Shown: in pieces, positions 15,843 through 23,808 of the stretch
Position numbering within the stretch: the first letter of the stretch is position 1
Layout of the letters: every line of letters begins with the position of its first letter
Assembly (NCBI GenBank): GCA_021295875.1
Contig: JAGWBN010000043.1
Location: 1 to 35,570 of the forward strand
Reading direction: 5' to 3'
Source of the DNA: Pseudomonadales bacterium
Lineage (GTDB): Bacteria > Pseudomonadota > Gammaproteobacteria > Pseudomonadales > Azotimanducaceae
DNA: 35,570 nucleotides
Translations under genes and position numbers: made by a program
Notes under the pieces: model-generated
What the model was told of the DNA's origin: nothing
The model's input: only the letters and a program-made list of their open reading frames with translations
The model's database searches: none

Positions 15843-17712
15843 ACAGGAAGTCCTTGTAGTCGTACGAGTGGTCTTCGGAGAGGGTGGGAGTCCAGAACCT
15901 GTCGCGCCTCGGCTCAAGGAGAGGACTCTGCCCGTCCGACAAACATTCGATTATGGCATGCACCACGTCCAGCGAAGTCATGTAGCCCTTGCGTTCCGCC
16001 TCATCCAACTCCGGGGCACACCTGTCGGGTGGGTAGACGCCGCCTAGGACTCCGAACCGATCTTGCAGGAAGAACGCCGGATCGTCGTCGACATCGAACC
16101 CCCGAGATAGCCACGCCCCGTGGTCGCCAAATACGAACAATATGGAGTCGGGGTCATTGGTCCTTAGGTGTTCGACGATCTGTTCCAGGAAGATGGCCGC
16201 GCTGTTGAAATTTCTCTCGAAGTCCGCGAGAAACCGCTCCCTATCCTCCCCGTTTTCGTAATCGAATATCTTCGGAGTGTGGCCCGGCAAGTAGATGTGC
16301 GCAATCACGAACTGAGGGCTTCCCTTGTCGACATCGGACAGTTGCCGAACAAGGAAGTCACCGTTAGCGATGCGTTCTGCCTCCGGGCGGCGCTCTGACT
16401 CCCATCTCCAGCAGTAGCCCCAGAATGCCAACGCCCTTATGTCAGGGTCCAACAGAGAACAGAGCGTACTCCGTCTGTTGACGGCGTAGTTGTCTATATG
16501 GGCCCCCTGAGTCCGACCGAAGAAAGTGTCTTGGTAGATGGAAGTGGTCTCGTACCCGTTCTGACTGAAAAGCCAGATCAGCGGGCTAAGGTCGTGGCCT
16601 GCAAAATAGCCCGGCAGGCCAGCAGCCTCTCTGTCTTCGAGATAAATGTCCTGGTCGAGCGACATCAACACGTTGAACGAGAAGGTGGTGGGAACCGCGA
16701 TGGCGAACAGGTTCCGAAATCGCCGCATCTGCGTGTCCATCAGCCGATGAAAATCGGTGGTCTCGATTCCCATGTGCTTGTTCATGATGGCCTCTGGGGT
16801 AATTGAGTCGAAGCCCACCAAATAAACGTTGGGCGTCTCGCGGAACGCGATCGACCGCACGTTTGGATGGTCTTCCCATCCATCGCTGTAGTAGCCGCTG
16901 TCACCCTCGCCGAATTCGAGATCAAGCAAGACGATCAACACCGCGAGGCACGCCAACGCCGTCAGCAAGGTGAACCCTCCCCAACGGAAGGGCTGCGCAC
17001 GCCGGGCTAGTAGGTACAGCGCCGTCACGAAGCCACCACATACCAGAACCAGAACGGCCCACATCGCGGGATTGCCTACGTACAACAGCCCGCCGGGTGT
17101 GCTCATGCCTGATCGCAGTTCCGGTCCGATCTCCGGCCACCCGGCGGCGGCGACAGCCAAGGCTGCAACGACCGTGAGCACGATCCCGCCCCAGCGCAAC
17201 TCCTCGATGACCCGGAATGCCGAGAAGAGGGCGAACCACGACGCAGCCAGCACCATGACCATCCAGACTCGGTTCGCGGGATAAAACAGCTCGGTGTGGA
17301 CCACGTATGCGGTGAACACGCCTGCCAGCGTCGCCAACGCCAACGCCGCGTTCGAGACGCGCCTGCCCCATGGAAGTGCGAGAGCCGCGATGAGCAACAT
17401 CCCGCTGAAGGCCATCACCTGCAGCAGGACGCCGCGCAACTCGGACGGGGGGAAGTTGCTAGATCCCGTGTAGGTAAAGCCCAGCGCGGCCACTATCAGC
17501 AACGTCGAGAATGTGAGCTTGAACGCACCCTCCGATGCGGTCGCGAGCCACGAGCAGGAACTGCCTTCCCGATGTTCCGATAACCGGCAACTTTGCACCC
17601 AGTGGACGCCCAAGTGAGACGCGCCATCGTAGGCGGGGATCCTCGCATCCGTCAAATGGCAGCCATCCGCTACGCGCAGATACAAGCAACTGGTTTTCTG
17701 AGCATTCGTCAT
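15835..17712 (-). CDS. Membrane-anchored sulfatase/phosphoglycerol transferase-like protein
   Basis: About 625 residues. The N-terminal half has around seven transmembrane helices (between residues 65 and 270). The C-terminal half is an alkaline phosphatase superfamily domain: NVYLVGFDSITPEAI with a metal-binding Asp near 302, a PTTFSFNVLMS segment (342-352) where the nucleophilic Thr should sit, HIYLPGHTPKIFD, and FGDHGAW with the Asp-His metal ligands (529-531). No Cys/Ser-x-Pro-x-Arg sulfatase motif is present, so a phosphotransferase or phosphohydrolase acting on a polymer or lipid is more likely than a true sulfatase. The start is uncertain: GTG 17718, ATG 17712 or later, because about 60 residues precede the first helix. 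It overlaps its neighbours on both sides. Confidence 0.75.
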   Translation of the reverse strand: MTNAQKTSCLYLRVADGCHLTDARIPAYDGASHLGVHWVQSCRLSEHREGSSCSWLATASEGAFKLTFSTLLIVAALGFTYTGSSNFPPSELRGVLLQVMAFSGMLLIAALALPWGRRVSNAALALATLAGVFTAYVVHTELFYPANRVWMVMVLAASWFALFSAFRVIEELRWGGIVLTVVAALAVAAAGWPEIGPELRSGMSTPGGLLYVGNPAMWAVLVLVCGGFVTALYLLARRAQPFRWGGFTLLTALACLAVLIVLLDLEFGEGDSGYYSDGWEDHPNVRSIAFRETPNVYLVGFDSITPEAIMNKHMGIETTDFHRLMDTQMRRFRNLFAIAVPTTFSFNVLMSLDQDIYLEDREAAGLPGYFAGHDLSPLIWLFSQNGYETTSIYQDTFFGRTQGAHIDNYAVNRRSTLCSLLDPDIRALAFWGYCWRWESERRPEAERIANGDFLVRQLSDVDKGSPQFVIAHIYLPGHTPKIFDYENGEDRERFLADFERNFNSAAIFLEQIVEHLRTNDPDSILFVFGDHGAWLSRGFDVDDDPAFFLQDRFGVLGGVYPPDRCAPELDEAERKGYMTSLDVVHAIIECLSDGQSPLLEPRRDRFWTPTLSEDHSYDYKDFLYE

Positions 17713-19676
17713 TCGCACAAGCGCCCTGGTGAGATATGCGGCCTAAGTTGATGGGTTCCACGATCTCGTTGCGCATGGCGTCGAGCGTGTCCTTCAGACC
17801 TCGCCAGGCGAGTCCACTCGCGTCGACCACATTCCACCACCCAGCGGTACGAATTGAAATGCCTTGCGAGTGGCGCAGCGGGTAGTCCGTTTTTTCGACG
17901 TATGCGAATGGCATCGAGATTGCCCCGCCAGATTCCCCTAAACGAACCCGAATTGCCTCCGCGCGCCATGATCATCAATACCCTCGGCAGGTACTTCACC
18001 TTCGTCTCGTTTCTCAGCAGCAATCGGAGCATGAAGTCCTGGTCAGAGGAAACCGGGTAGCGAAGATCGAAAGTCCCGCACTGGTCATAGACCCGCCTGC
18101 GCACGAACAACGCCGGGTGCGGCGGCAGCCAACCGTAGTAGAGCTTTGATCGGCGAAATCCCCCCGACCGCCAGCATCGGACGACCCTACCGGACTCGTT
18201 GGCGTAGACAAGATTGCCATAGCAGACGTCAAGCTCCTCATCAGCCTGGAACGCATTCATTACGTCGCGAAGGACGAGCGGGTCCGCGTAACGGTCGTCG
18301 GCACCCAGGTAGTGAACGACGTCATTCGGGCCGCCATCGGTTCTGGATATTCCCTTGTTGACGCCGTCATAGATGCCCTCGTCGGGTTCGCTGATCAAAA
18401 GGGCTACATCCTTGTTGTACCTCTGGACAACATCCAAAGTGCCGTCCGTCGAACAGGCATCAACGATCACCAACTCCCGTTCGTACCCATGCTGCTGGGT
18501 GATGATGGAGTCCAGTGCCCTTCCGATCCGCCGATCATTGAATACGGGAACGACGATCGAGATCTTCAGTTTTTCCGTCGATCTGGTGGGAACAGGGACC
18601 GGAGTTTGATCCGGTCGCGATTGACGTTGCGCAGGTCGCCAACGCGACCGCCCGAACAGGAACCCGGCACCCCAAGCGATGTGTAGCGTAGCCAGCACCA
18701 AGGGCATCAGCACCGCTTCCCCGGATCGCCGCCGGAGTCCTAAGATCAGTGAACCCGCGGCCAACAGAGCCAAATACACGGCTGGAGAAACGGTCGCCGC
18801 CAGAAGGAGTGCGAAGCCAATCTCATGGGAGATCAAATTGGCCAGGAGGCCGCGTGAGGCGAGCCCGCCAATGGCTCCCAACAGGCACGACGCAAGCAAA
18901 AGCAACAGCAGAATGGGTGCCGGGAGCTGTCTCAAACGCAACGACCCCGGGTGTCTGAACAGCACCACCCGTTTCCACAAGCCGTACTCGAAGTACTGCC
19001 TCGCCAAGTCCGCCCAAGTCCCCCTGGGCCGGTATTCGACCACCAACTCCGGATCGAACCACACCGTCTCGCCGGACTTGCGGAGTCGCCAATTCAACTC
19101 GTAGTCCTGATTGCGCAACAGACTCTCGTCGAATCCTCCGACGGCGGTTAGTGCATCGCGACGAAACACCCCCAGATACACCGTGTCCGTCGGTCCTTCA
19201 CGGCCACCCAATCGATAACGAGCATCCCCAACGCCCAGCCAAGTCGTGGTCGCCAGACCGACCACGCGTTCGAATTTCGTGGTACCAACCGCATCCTGGC
19301 GTCCGCCTACCGTCGCGGCACCCGTGCGAAGCAACGTCTCGACCGAACGCGAGATGTAATCCGGAGGGAACACCGAACGCGCATCGCAGCGCACGATGAC
19401 ATCGTGGTGGGCCGCCGCGATCGCTCGATTGAGCCCCGATGGTGTGTTCTGGTCTGGATTCGGGACACGCCGCACTTGCGGAAATCGTTCACAAAGGAGC
19501 TGATCGGTCGTAAGGTCGTCGGATCCATCGGCGACCAGTATCTCGACATCTCCTTCGTAGTCCTGGCTCAGGATCGCTTCCAAGGCTGCGGGCAACCACT
19601 GTTCGTCGTCCCGCGCTGGAATCACCACCGAAACCGCAGGCTTTCTAGGATCGCTACTGCCGGACACGGACTTCAA
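17709..19676 (-). CDS. Two-domain GT2-GT2 glycosyltransferase fusion
   Basis: The 655-residue protein contains two family 2 glycosyltransferases. The first (about 14-240) resembles succinoglycan ExoA-type enzymes: VVIPARDDEQWLPAALEAIL, VRCDARSVFP and GGFDESLLRNQDYELNWRL, followed by four or so membrane helices (about 255-355). After a Pro-rich linker the second (about 375-600) resembles WcaE/colanic acid type GT2: ISIVVPVFNDRRIGRALDSI, VDACSTDGTLDVV, DEGIYDGVNKGISR, YLGADD and HPALFVRRRVYD. The reading frame is continuous across the linker, so the fusion is visible in the DNA. The start is uncertain: TTG at 19676, or GTG at 19667. It probably adds two sugars in successive steps. Confidence 0.8.
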   Translation of the reverse strand: MKSVSGSSDPRKPAVSVVIPARDDEQWLPAALEAILSQDYEGDVEILVADGSDDLTTDQLLCERFPQVRRVPNPDQNTPSGLNRAIAAAHHDVIVRCDARSVFPPDYISRSVETLLRTGAATVGGRQDAVGTTKFERVVGLATTTWLGVGDARYRLGGREGPTDTVYLGVFRRDALTAVGGFDESLLRNQDYELNWRLRKSGETVWFDPELVVEYRPRGTWADLARQYFEYGLWKRVVLFRHPGSLRLRQLPAPILLLLLLASCLLGAIGGLASRGLLANLISHEIGFALLLAATVSPAVYLALLAAGSLILGLRRRSGEAVLMPLVLATLHIAWGAGFLFGRSRWRPAQRQSRPDQTPVPVPTRSTEKLKISIVVPVFNDRRIGRALDSIITQQHGYERELVIVDACSTDGTLDVVQRYNKDVALLISEPDEGIYDGVNKGISRTDGGPNDVVHYLGADDRYADPLVLRDVMNAFQADEELDVCYGNLVYANESGRVVRCWRSGGFRRSKLYYGWLPPHPALFVRRRVYDQCGTFDLRYPVSSDQDFMLRLLLRNETKVKYLPRVLMIMARGGNSGSFRGIWRGNLDAIRIRRKNGLPAAPLARHFNSYRWVVECGRREWTRLARSEGHARRHAQRDRGTHQLRPHISPGRLCE

Positions 19677-19710
19677 CCAGCAAGAGACACTGTCAAGCGT
19701 GTCAATCCGA

Positions 19711-20871
19711 TCATTTCGCCATACGGTTCATCGCCCGTCCGTCAATGGCGTCGCGATAGATCGCGCAGAGACGTTCAACGACAATGTCGAAGTCGTACTC
19801 AAGCATCGCCTTAGCGCGATTGTGTCGCCCCATCTGCGCGCGCAATTCAGGTTTGTCGCGCAGGGTGGCCAGGGCATTCGCGAAGCCGTATACATCATCT
19901 TTTTGGATTAAGAATCCCCCATCGGGAACGTCAATCATCTCAGGTACGGCCCCCACGGGCGATGCCACGACCGGCAGACCAACGGCCATGGCTTCGGCCA
20001 CACTGAGGGGGAAGCCCTCGGTCCACGACGGGAACAGGAACACGTCGCAGGAAGGCAACATCGCGAGTACCTCCCGCTGGGATACCGGCCCACGGACCTC
20101 CACTCGTTCCTGCAAACCCCGCGCACGAATGCAACGCAGAAGTTCGGTGCGCGTGTCGGGCGGCCCATCGCCAACGAGGACGAAACGCACGTCGCTCAAC
20201 CGATCCGCCACATCCACGATCGTGAAAACTCCCTTGGCCTCGCTTATCGCCCCACTGAAGAGCACGGTAGTGATGCCGTCGTCTCTCCGAGTCAAGCCCT
20301 CGGGGACATCCCGGAAGTCGATGAAGTTCGGCAATAGGGGAACCGTCTTGTCACGGAAGTCACCTAGCGCCAGTGCACCTCGATAGCTCGGCTGCCCGAG
20401 ACCAATGACCGCGGCCGCTCCATTGAACATCGCACGGTACGCCATCCGGTATAGCCGCGATGCGATGGGGCGCGTGATGGACGGGTCGAACGTACCGCGG
20501 ACGTGGATGACGTAGGGTACGCCGATTCGACGTGCCAGCAGCGAAGACAGCAGGTTTCGAGGGGTCGCCATGTAGGTCGGCGCGACATTCAGGTGCATGA
20601 CCTCGAACCTATTCGATCGAAGCCGCTGGCGCACCTTTCCGAGGATGCTGAAGAATCGCTTCACCTCCGCGCGATTCAAACGTGCCGGGATGTCCTGGTG
20701 ACGCCGCGTGACTCTCGTATCCACGAGCTCGATCTCGAACGGCGGCGGCAGGCCTCGTTGAAGCAGTATCTGCGTCCAGGTCTGAATGCCTCCCGGAGGC
20801 GGCGCTAGCGGCGAGACCAACAGCACGCGTACGGCCCCGGACGAAGCATCGGCGTCGGATGGCAAGTTCAA
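19711..20871 (-). CDS. GT4 family glycosyltransferase
   Basis: A 386-residue GT-B fold enzyme. The N-terminal domain begins VRVLLVSPLAPPPGGIQTWTQILLQRG, with the Gly-rich loop typical of GT4. The C-terminal donor domain has VLFSGAISEAKGVFTIVDV, VRFVLVGDGPPD and the EX7E motif in TEGFPLSVAEAMAVGLPVVAS. It transfers a nucleotide-activated sugar to a lipid-linked acceptor on the cytoplasmic face; specificity cannot be read. A TTG start overlaps the stop of the polymerase-like gene by four bases (TTGA). The GT2-GT2 gene follows after 34 bases. Confidence 0.82.
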   Translation of the reverse strand: MNLPSDADASSGAVRVLLVSPLAPPPGGIQTWTQILLQRGLPPPFEIELVDTRVTRRHQDIPARLNRAEVKRFFSILGKVRQRLRSNRFEVMHLNVAPTYMATPRNLLSSLLARRIGVPYVIHVRGTFDPSITRPIASRLYRMAYRAMFNGAAAVIGLGQPSYRGALALGDFRDKTVPLLPNFIDFRDVPEGLTRRDDGITTVLFSGAISEAKGVFTIVDVADRLSDVRFVLVGDGPPDTRTELLRCIRARGLQERVEVRGPVSQREVLAMLPSCDVFLFPSWTEGFPLSVAEAMAVGLPVVASPVGAVPEMIDVPDGGFLIQKDDVYGFANALATLRDKPELRAQMGRHNRAKAMLEYDFDIVVERLCAIYRDAIDGRAMNRMAK

Positions 20872-22364
20872 CGCATACTCCCCCTGCGCGATTCATCCGA
20901 CGCCAGAATGGTCGGCACCGCGAAGACCAGTCCGATCAGAATGAAGTGAAACCAATCCCCGATAAAGGGACCGTTGTTGTGCAACAGGCTATTGAAGGTG
21001 TAGCCGATCATCGCTCCGACGACGGCGGGTACCAGGAACGCGGGTTGGTGGGCACCCGGTCCCAGGGACCGCACAAACGCGGGCCACAGCGGCTTCACCA
21101 TCTGCAGGTAGAAAACGGCCAGTAGAACGAGGCCCGGGAACCCGTAGTACACGAGGACTACGAGGAACTGATTGTGCGGCCCCCCGGTCAACACCCTGTG
21201 TTTTGTGCGTTCATCGAGTCCCGCGTCCAAGTGCTTTTCCGATGGATAGTAGGTTCCGGTACCCATGGGATGCTCGAGGGCGTAGCGGATGGCGGTCGAC
21301 ACCATGTGCGGGCGCGGGCGCGTCGAGGTGTCCACCAACCTCCAAAGCCGAGCATTGATCTCAAGCCCTTGATCTGCGAGCAGCAGCGCCTCGTACGCAT
21401 GAGCCAGCTTCCATTCGAAACTTCCTCGGGGAGCGTCTCTCAAGGTGCTCCGATCCGCTACCGCGATATGCGGCTCATCCGGGAAGATGACCCTGTCGAC
21501 GGCCAATGTCGGATTGAAGAACACGGCAATCCAAGCTGCGATGAGCGACCAGACGACGGCCAACCGTGCAATGGGTCGCCGCCCCCTCACGTACATCACG
21601 GAGACCACGAGCAGACCAATGCAAACCCCGATGAGCATGGATCGGCTGGAGTTCGCGATCATGGCCGTGACCATGACCATCATCACGATGCCGGCCACCA
21701 TGTCCAATACCCATCGCCCCCTCGCTCCCTTGGGCCAGCCGTAGAGCAGTAGCGCGAAGGCCAAGGGCACGGCCACCGCCAGTTGATAGCTGAATGCGAT
21801 GGGGTCGGGACCCAGACCGGCAAGCCGTTTGGTCGTCAGGACGTCGTAAAGGGTCTTTACCCGGACGTTGTCGGCGATCTGCAGCCAGATCGTGAGGAAG
21901 GGGTCGCCGTAGTAGGCAATGCCGAATCCGAAGACCACAGAGACGAAGGTGGCGAGGACGACCGCAAGCACCAGGGCATACGCCCGACGTGAGGTCGTCA
22001 CGCACGAGAAGACGGCGAACAGCATCCCCAGACCCAGCACCATCTGCCCCAGCCTCCTGGGTAGCAGGGTGTCCGTCGCGAGATACACACAAGCTGCCCA
22101 GATCGATAGCAGTGCCCCCATTGCCAGCACCGGCATGATCGTTACAAAGGGTTCCGCGACGACCTTGAGGCGTCTGCAGCGCGCATAGTCGCTACATACA
22201 CAGGCGGCGGAGGCAAGAACGGCCAAGCCACCGAGCCAGACATTGGGACCACCGAAGGGCAAGTCCGCGCCCGCCGCCCACAGGTGTGCGGGCGCCGTCA
22301 ATAGGATTAGTGAGAGGGCTCCAAGTACCGCGAAATCACCAGAGCGCCATTGCCCGACGCGCAT
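20868..22364 (-). CDS. O-antigen polymerase/ligase-like membrane protein (Wzy/WaaL type)
   Basis: The 498-residue product is highly hydrophobic, with about ten to twelve membrane helices. A large periplasmic loop is followed by the characteristic HNQFLVVLVYYGFPGLVLLAVFYLQ segment and FNSLLHNNGPF, the Wzy_C-type signature of O-antigen ligases and polymerases. With a Wzx-like flippase 11 kb upstream on the same strand, a polymerase in a Wzx/Wzy pathway is the likely role; a WaaL-type ligase is the alternative. The ATG starts 64 bases downstream of the MITE-like element, so its transcription either crosses that element or starts at a local promoter in the gap. Confidence 0.78.
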   Translation of the reverse strand: MRVGQWRSGDFAVLGALSLILLTAPAHLWAAGADLPFGGPNVWLGGLAVLASAACVCSDYARCRRLKVVAEPFVTIMPVLAMGALLSIWAACVYLATDTLLPRRLGQMVLGLGMLFAVFSCVTTSRRAYALVLAVVLATFVSVVFGFGIAYYGDPFLTIWLQIADNVRVKTLYDVLTTKRLAGLGPDPIAFSYQLAVAVPLAFALLLYGWPKGARGRWVLDMVAGIVMMVMVTAMIANSSRSMLIGVCIGLLVVSVMYVRGRRPIARLAVVWSLIAAWIAVFFNPTLAVDRVIFPDEPHIAVADRSTLRDAPRGSFEWKLAHAYEALLLADQGLEINARLWRLVDTSTRPRPHMVSTAIRYALEHPMGTGTYYPSEKHLDAGLDERTKHRVLTGGPHNQFLVVLVYYGFPGLVLLAVFYLQMVKPLWPAFVRSLGPGAHQPAFLVPAVVGAMIGYTFNSLLHNNGPFIGDWFHFILIGLVFAVPTILASDESRRGSMR

Positions 22365-22428
22365 CTAACTCAAAAGCACCCATGCAAGCTTGCCCATATG
22401 GTACCTATGCAGGGTTGCATCGCAGTGC
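22365..22428. other. Short spacer before the MITE-like element
   Basis: The spacer between the polymerase gene and the repeat element holds no gene. On the minus strand it separates the element from the ATG of the polymerase gene and would hold any local promoter; none is obvious. Confidence 0.4.
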
Positions 22429-22672
22429 CTAGTGGTCGAACACACTTGTAATGACGTATATGTGGTCGCCGGTGTGTTCCTCGCAAGGCGCGGTCGCGAA
22501 GTCGTACCGGGGTACGTCGAGCGGGCGCAACGCGGCGAGGGCGCGCCCACAAGCGCCCATCCGCGTTGTTGGCACCTCTCGACGTAACCCCGCTATGCCT
22601 TCGAGGCGCCGCCTAGCGGCTGGACGCTTGTGGACGCGCATATACGTCATTACAAGTGTGTTCGACCACTAG
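22429..22672. mobile_element. MITE-like element with perfect 34-bp terminal inverted repeats
   Basis: The 34 bases at 22429-22462 are the exact reverse complement of 22639-22672. Both ends begin CTAGTGGTCGAACACACTTG. Within the 244 bp the two halves keep matching imperfectly: GGGGTACGTCGAG near 22509 against CTCGACGTAACCCC near 22577, and AACGCGG near 22528 against CCGCGTT near 22561. The whole unit can fold as one long hairpin centred at about 22550. No transposase frame is present. If CTAG is a target duplication, it fits the YTAR preference known for IS5-family elements, which is an inference. On the minus strand the outer TAG supplies the stop codon of the preceding glycosyltransferase gene. 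Confidence 0.8.
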
Positions 22673-23808
22673 CTCCGCTCGTCTTTTGCAGCGCGAGTGA
22701 TCAGATCGAGATAGGCGTCGATGGAGGACTCTGCGTCGTAGTCGTTCGCTCTCGAGATCAAAGCCCCGCGATCGCACGGATGGTCCAGCGCATGAACGAT
22801 GGCGGTGGCCATGGCCGCCGAGTCGCCTACCGGGATCAGCGCTCCCCACCTGCCGTCCTCCAGAATCTCCCGCGGTCCGCTGGCGCAGTCGGTACTGACC
22901 ACCGGTGTGCCACATGCCATGGCTTGGATCAGTACGTTCGGGGATCCCTCGTAGCGGGATGACAGGACGACCATCCGGGCCTTGGACATGTAGGCGAAAG
23001 GGTTGACCTTGAAGCCTGCGAAATCAACGTTCCGTGCGATGCCAAGTGTTGCCGCAAGCTGGATGAGTTCGGCCCTTTGCGGGCCTTCACCGAGTACCAC
23101 CAAGCGGGCGGGACGCGAACTCACCAGCCGGGCGAACGCATGCAGGACGGTCGCCAGGTCCTTCGGCGGGGACAGTCGCCCCACGCAGAGGATGATGGGT
23201 ACGTGTGCGTCGTCGAACCAATGATGCTCGACCGGCAGGGCCGACTTCTGACGATGATCGCCCCACACGACGGGATTGTGGATCACGTGCACGAGACGCG
23301 CTGCAAGCGGAACTCGCCTTCGAAGATCCTCGGCGACCCCGGGAGAATTGACGACGATCGCCGTAGCCGCGGGCATGAAGAGTTTCTCGATCAATAGCGT
23401 CAGCCGCATCTTGGGCGACCCGTGCGTGTATTCCATCGTGAAGTTCGAGGCACGTCGCAGGATCACGGGGACTTTCACCTTGCTCAGCCAGCGCGCCATC
23501 ATCCCTACGACGTTGGTCTCGGGGAGGGTGATGATCAACACGTCGGGATTGCGCTTGCGCAAATAGCTAATCAGTGGCACGAGGCTGGTCAGCGCACGGC
23601 GAGCTGCCAGGTCAACGAGGCGCACGTGCCCGGGAAGCAGATCGAGGTATGGACCCTCGGCCCTGACCAAGACGAGGTCCGCTGGGACACCGCGTTCGGC
23701 AAGTCCCCTTGCAATGTCCAATATCGCTCGTTCAGCGCCGCCGCCTCCAAGTGAGGGCGCAAGCAACGCGACCGTTGGGCCCGTGGGGTCGGTTTGATGA
23801 GTGGTCAC
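22669..23808 (-). CDS. GT4 family glycosyltransferase
   Basis: A 379-residue GT4 enzyme. The core starts VALLAPSLGGGGAERAILDIARGLAERG, continues VILRRASNFTM and VHVIHNPV, then the donor-site CVGRLSPPKDLATVLHAFARL and YEGSPNVLIQAMACGTPVVSTD. The second Glu of the usual EX7E is Gln here. The GTG start overlaps the stop of the upstream GT2 gene by four bases; the open frame further upstream is in shadow of that gene. The stop codon is contributed by the end of the MITE-like element, so the original C-terminus (now ...AAKDERS) may have been changed by insertion. Confidence 0.82.
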   Translation of the reverse strand: MTTHQTDPTGPTVALLAPSLGGGGAERAILDIARGLAERGVPADLVLVRAEGPYLDLLPGHVRLVDLAARRALTSLVPLISYLRKRNPDVLIITLPETNVVGMMARWLSKVKVPVILRRASNFTMEYTHGSPKMRLTLLIEKLFMPAATAIVVNSPGVAEDLRRRVPLAARLVHVIHNPVVWGDHRQKSALPVEHHWFDDAHVPIILCVGRLSPPKDLATVLHAFARLVSSRPARLVVLGEGPQRAELIQLAATLGIARNVDFAGFKVNPFAYMSKARMVVLSSRYEGSPNVLIQAMACGTPVVSTDCASGPREILEDGRWGALIPVGDSAAMATAIVHALDHPCDRGALISRANDYDAESSIDAYLDLITRAAKDERS

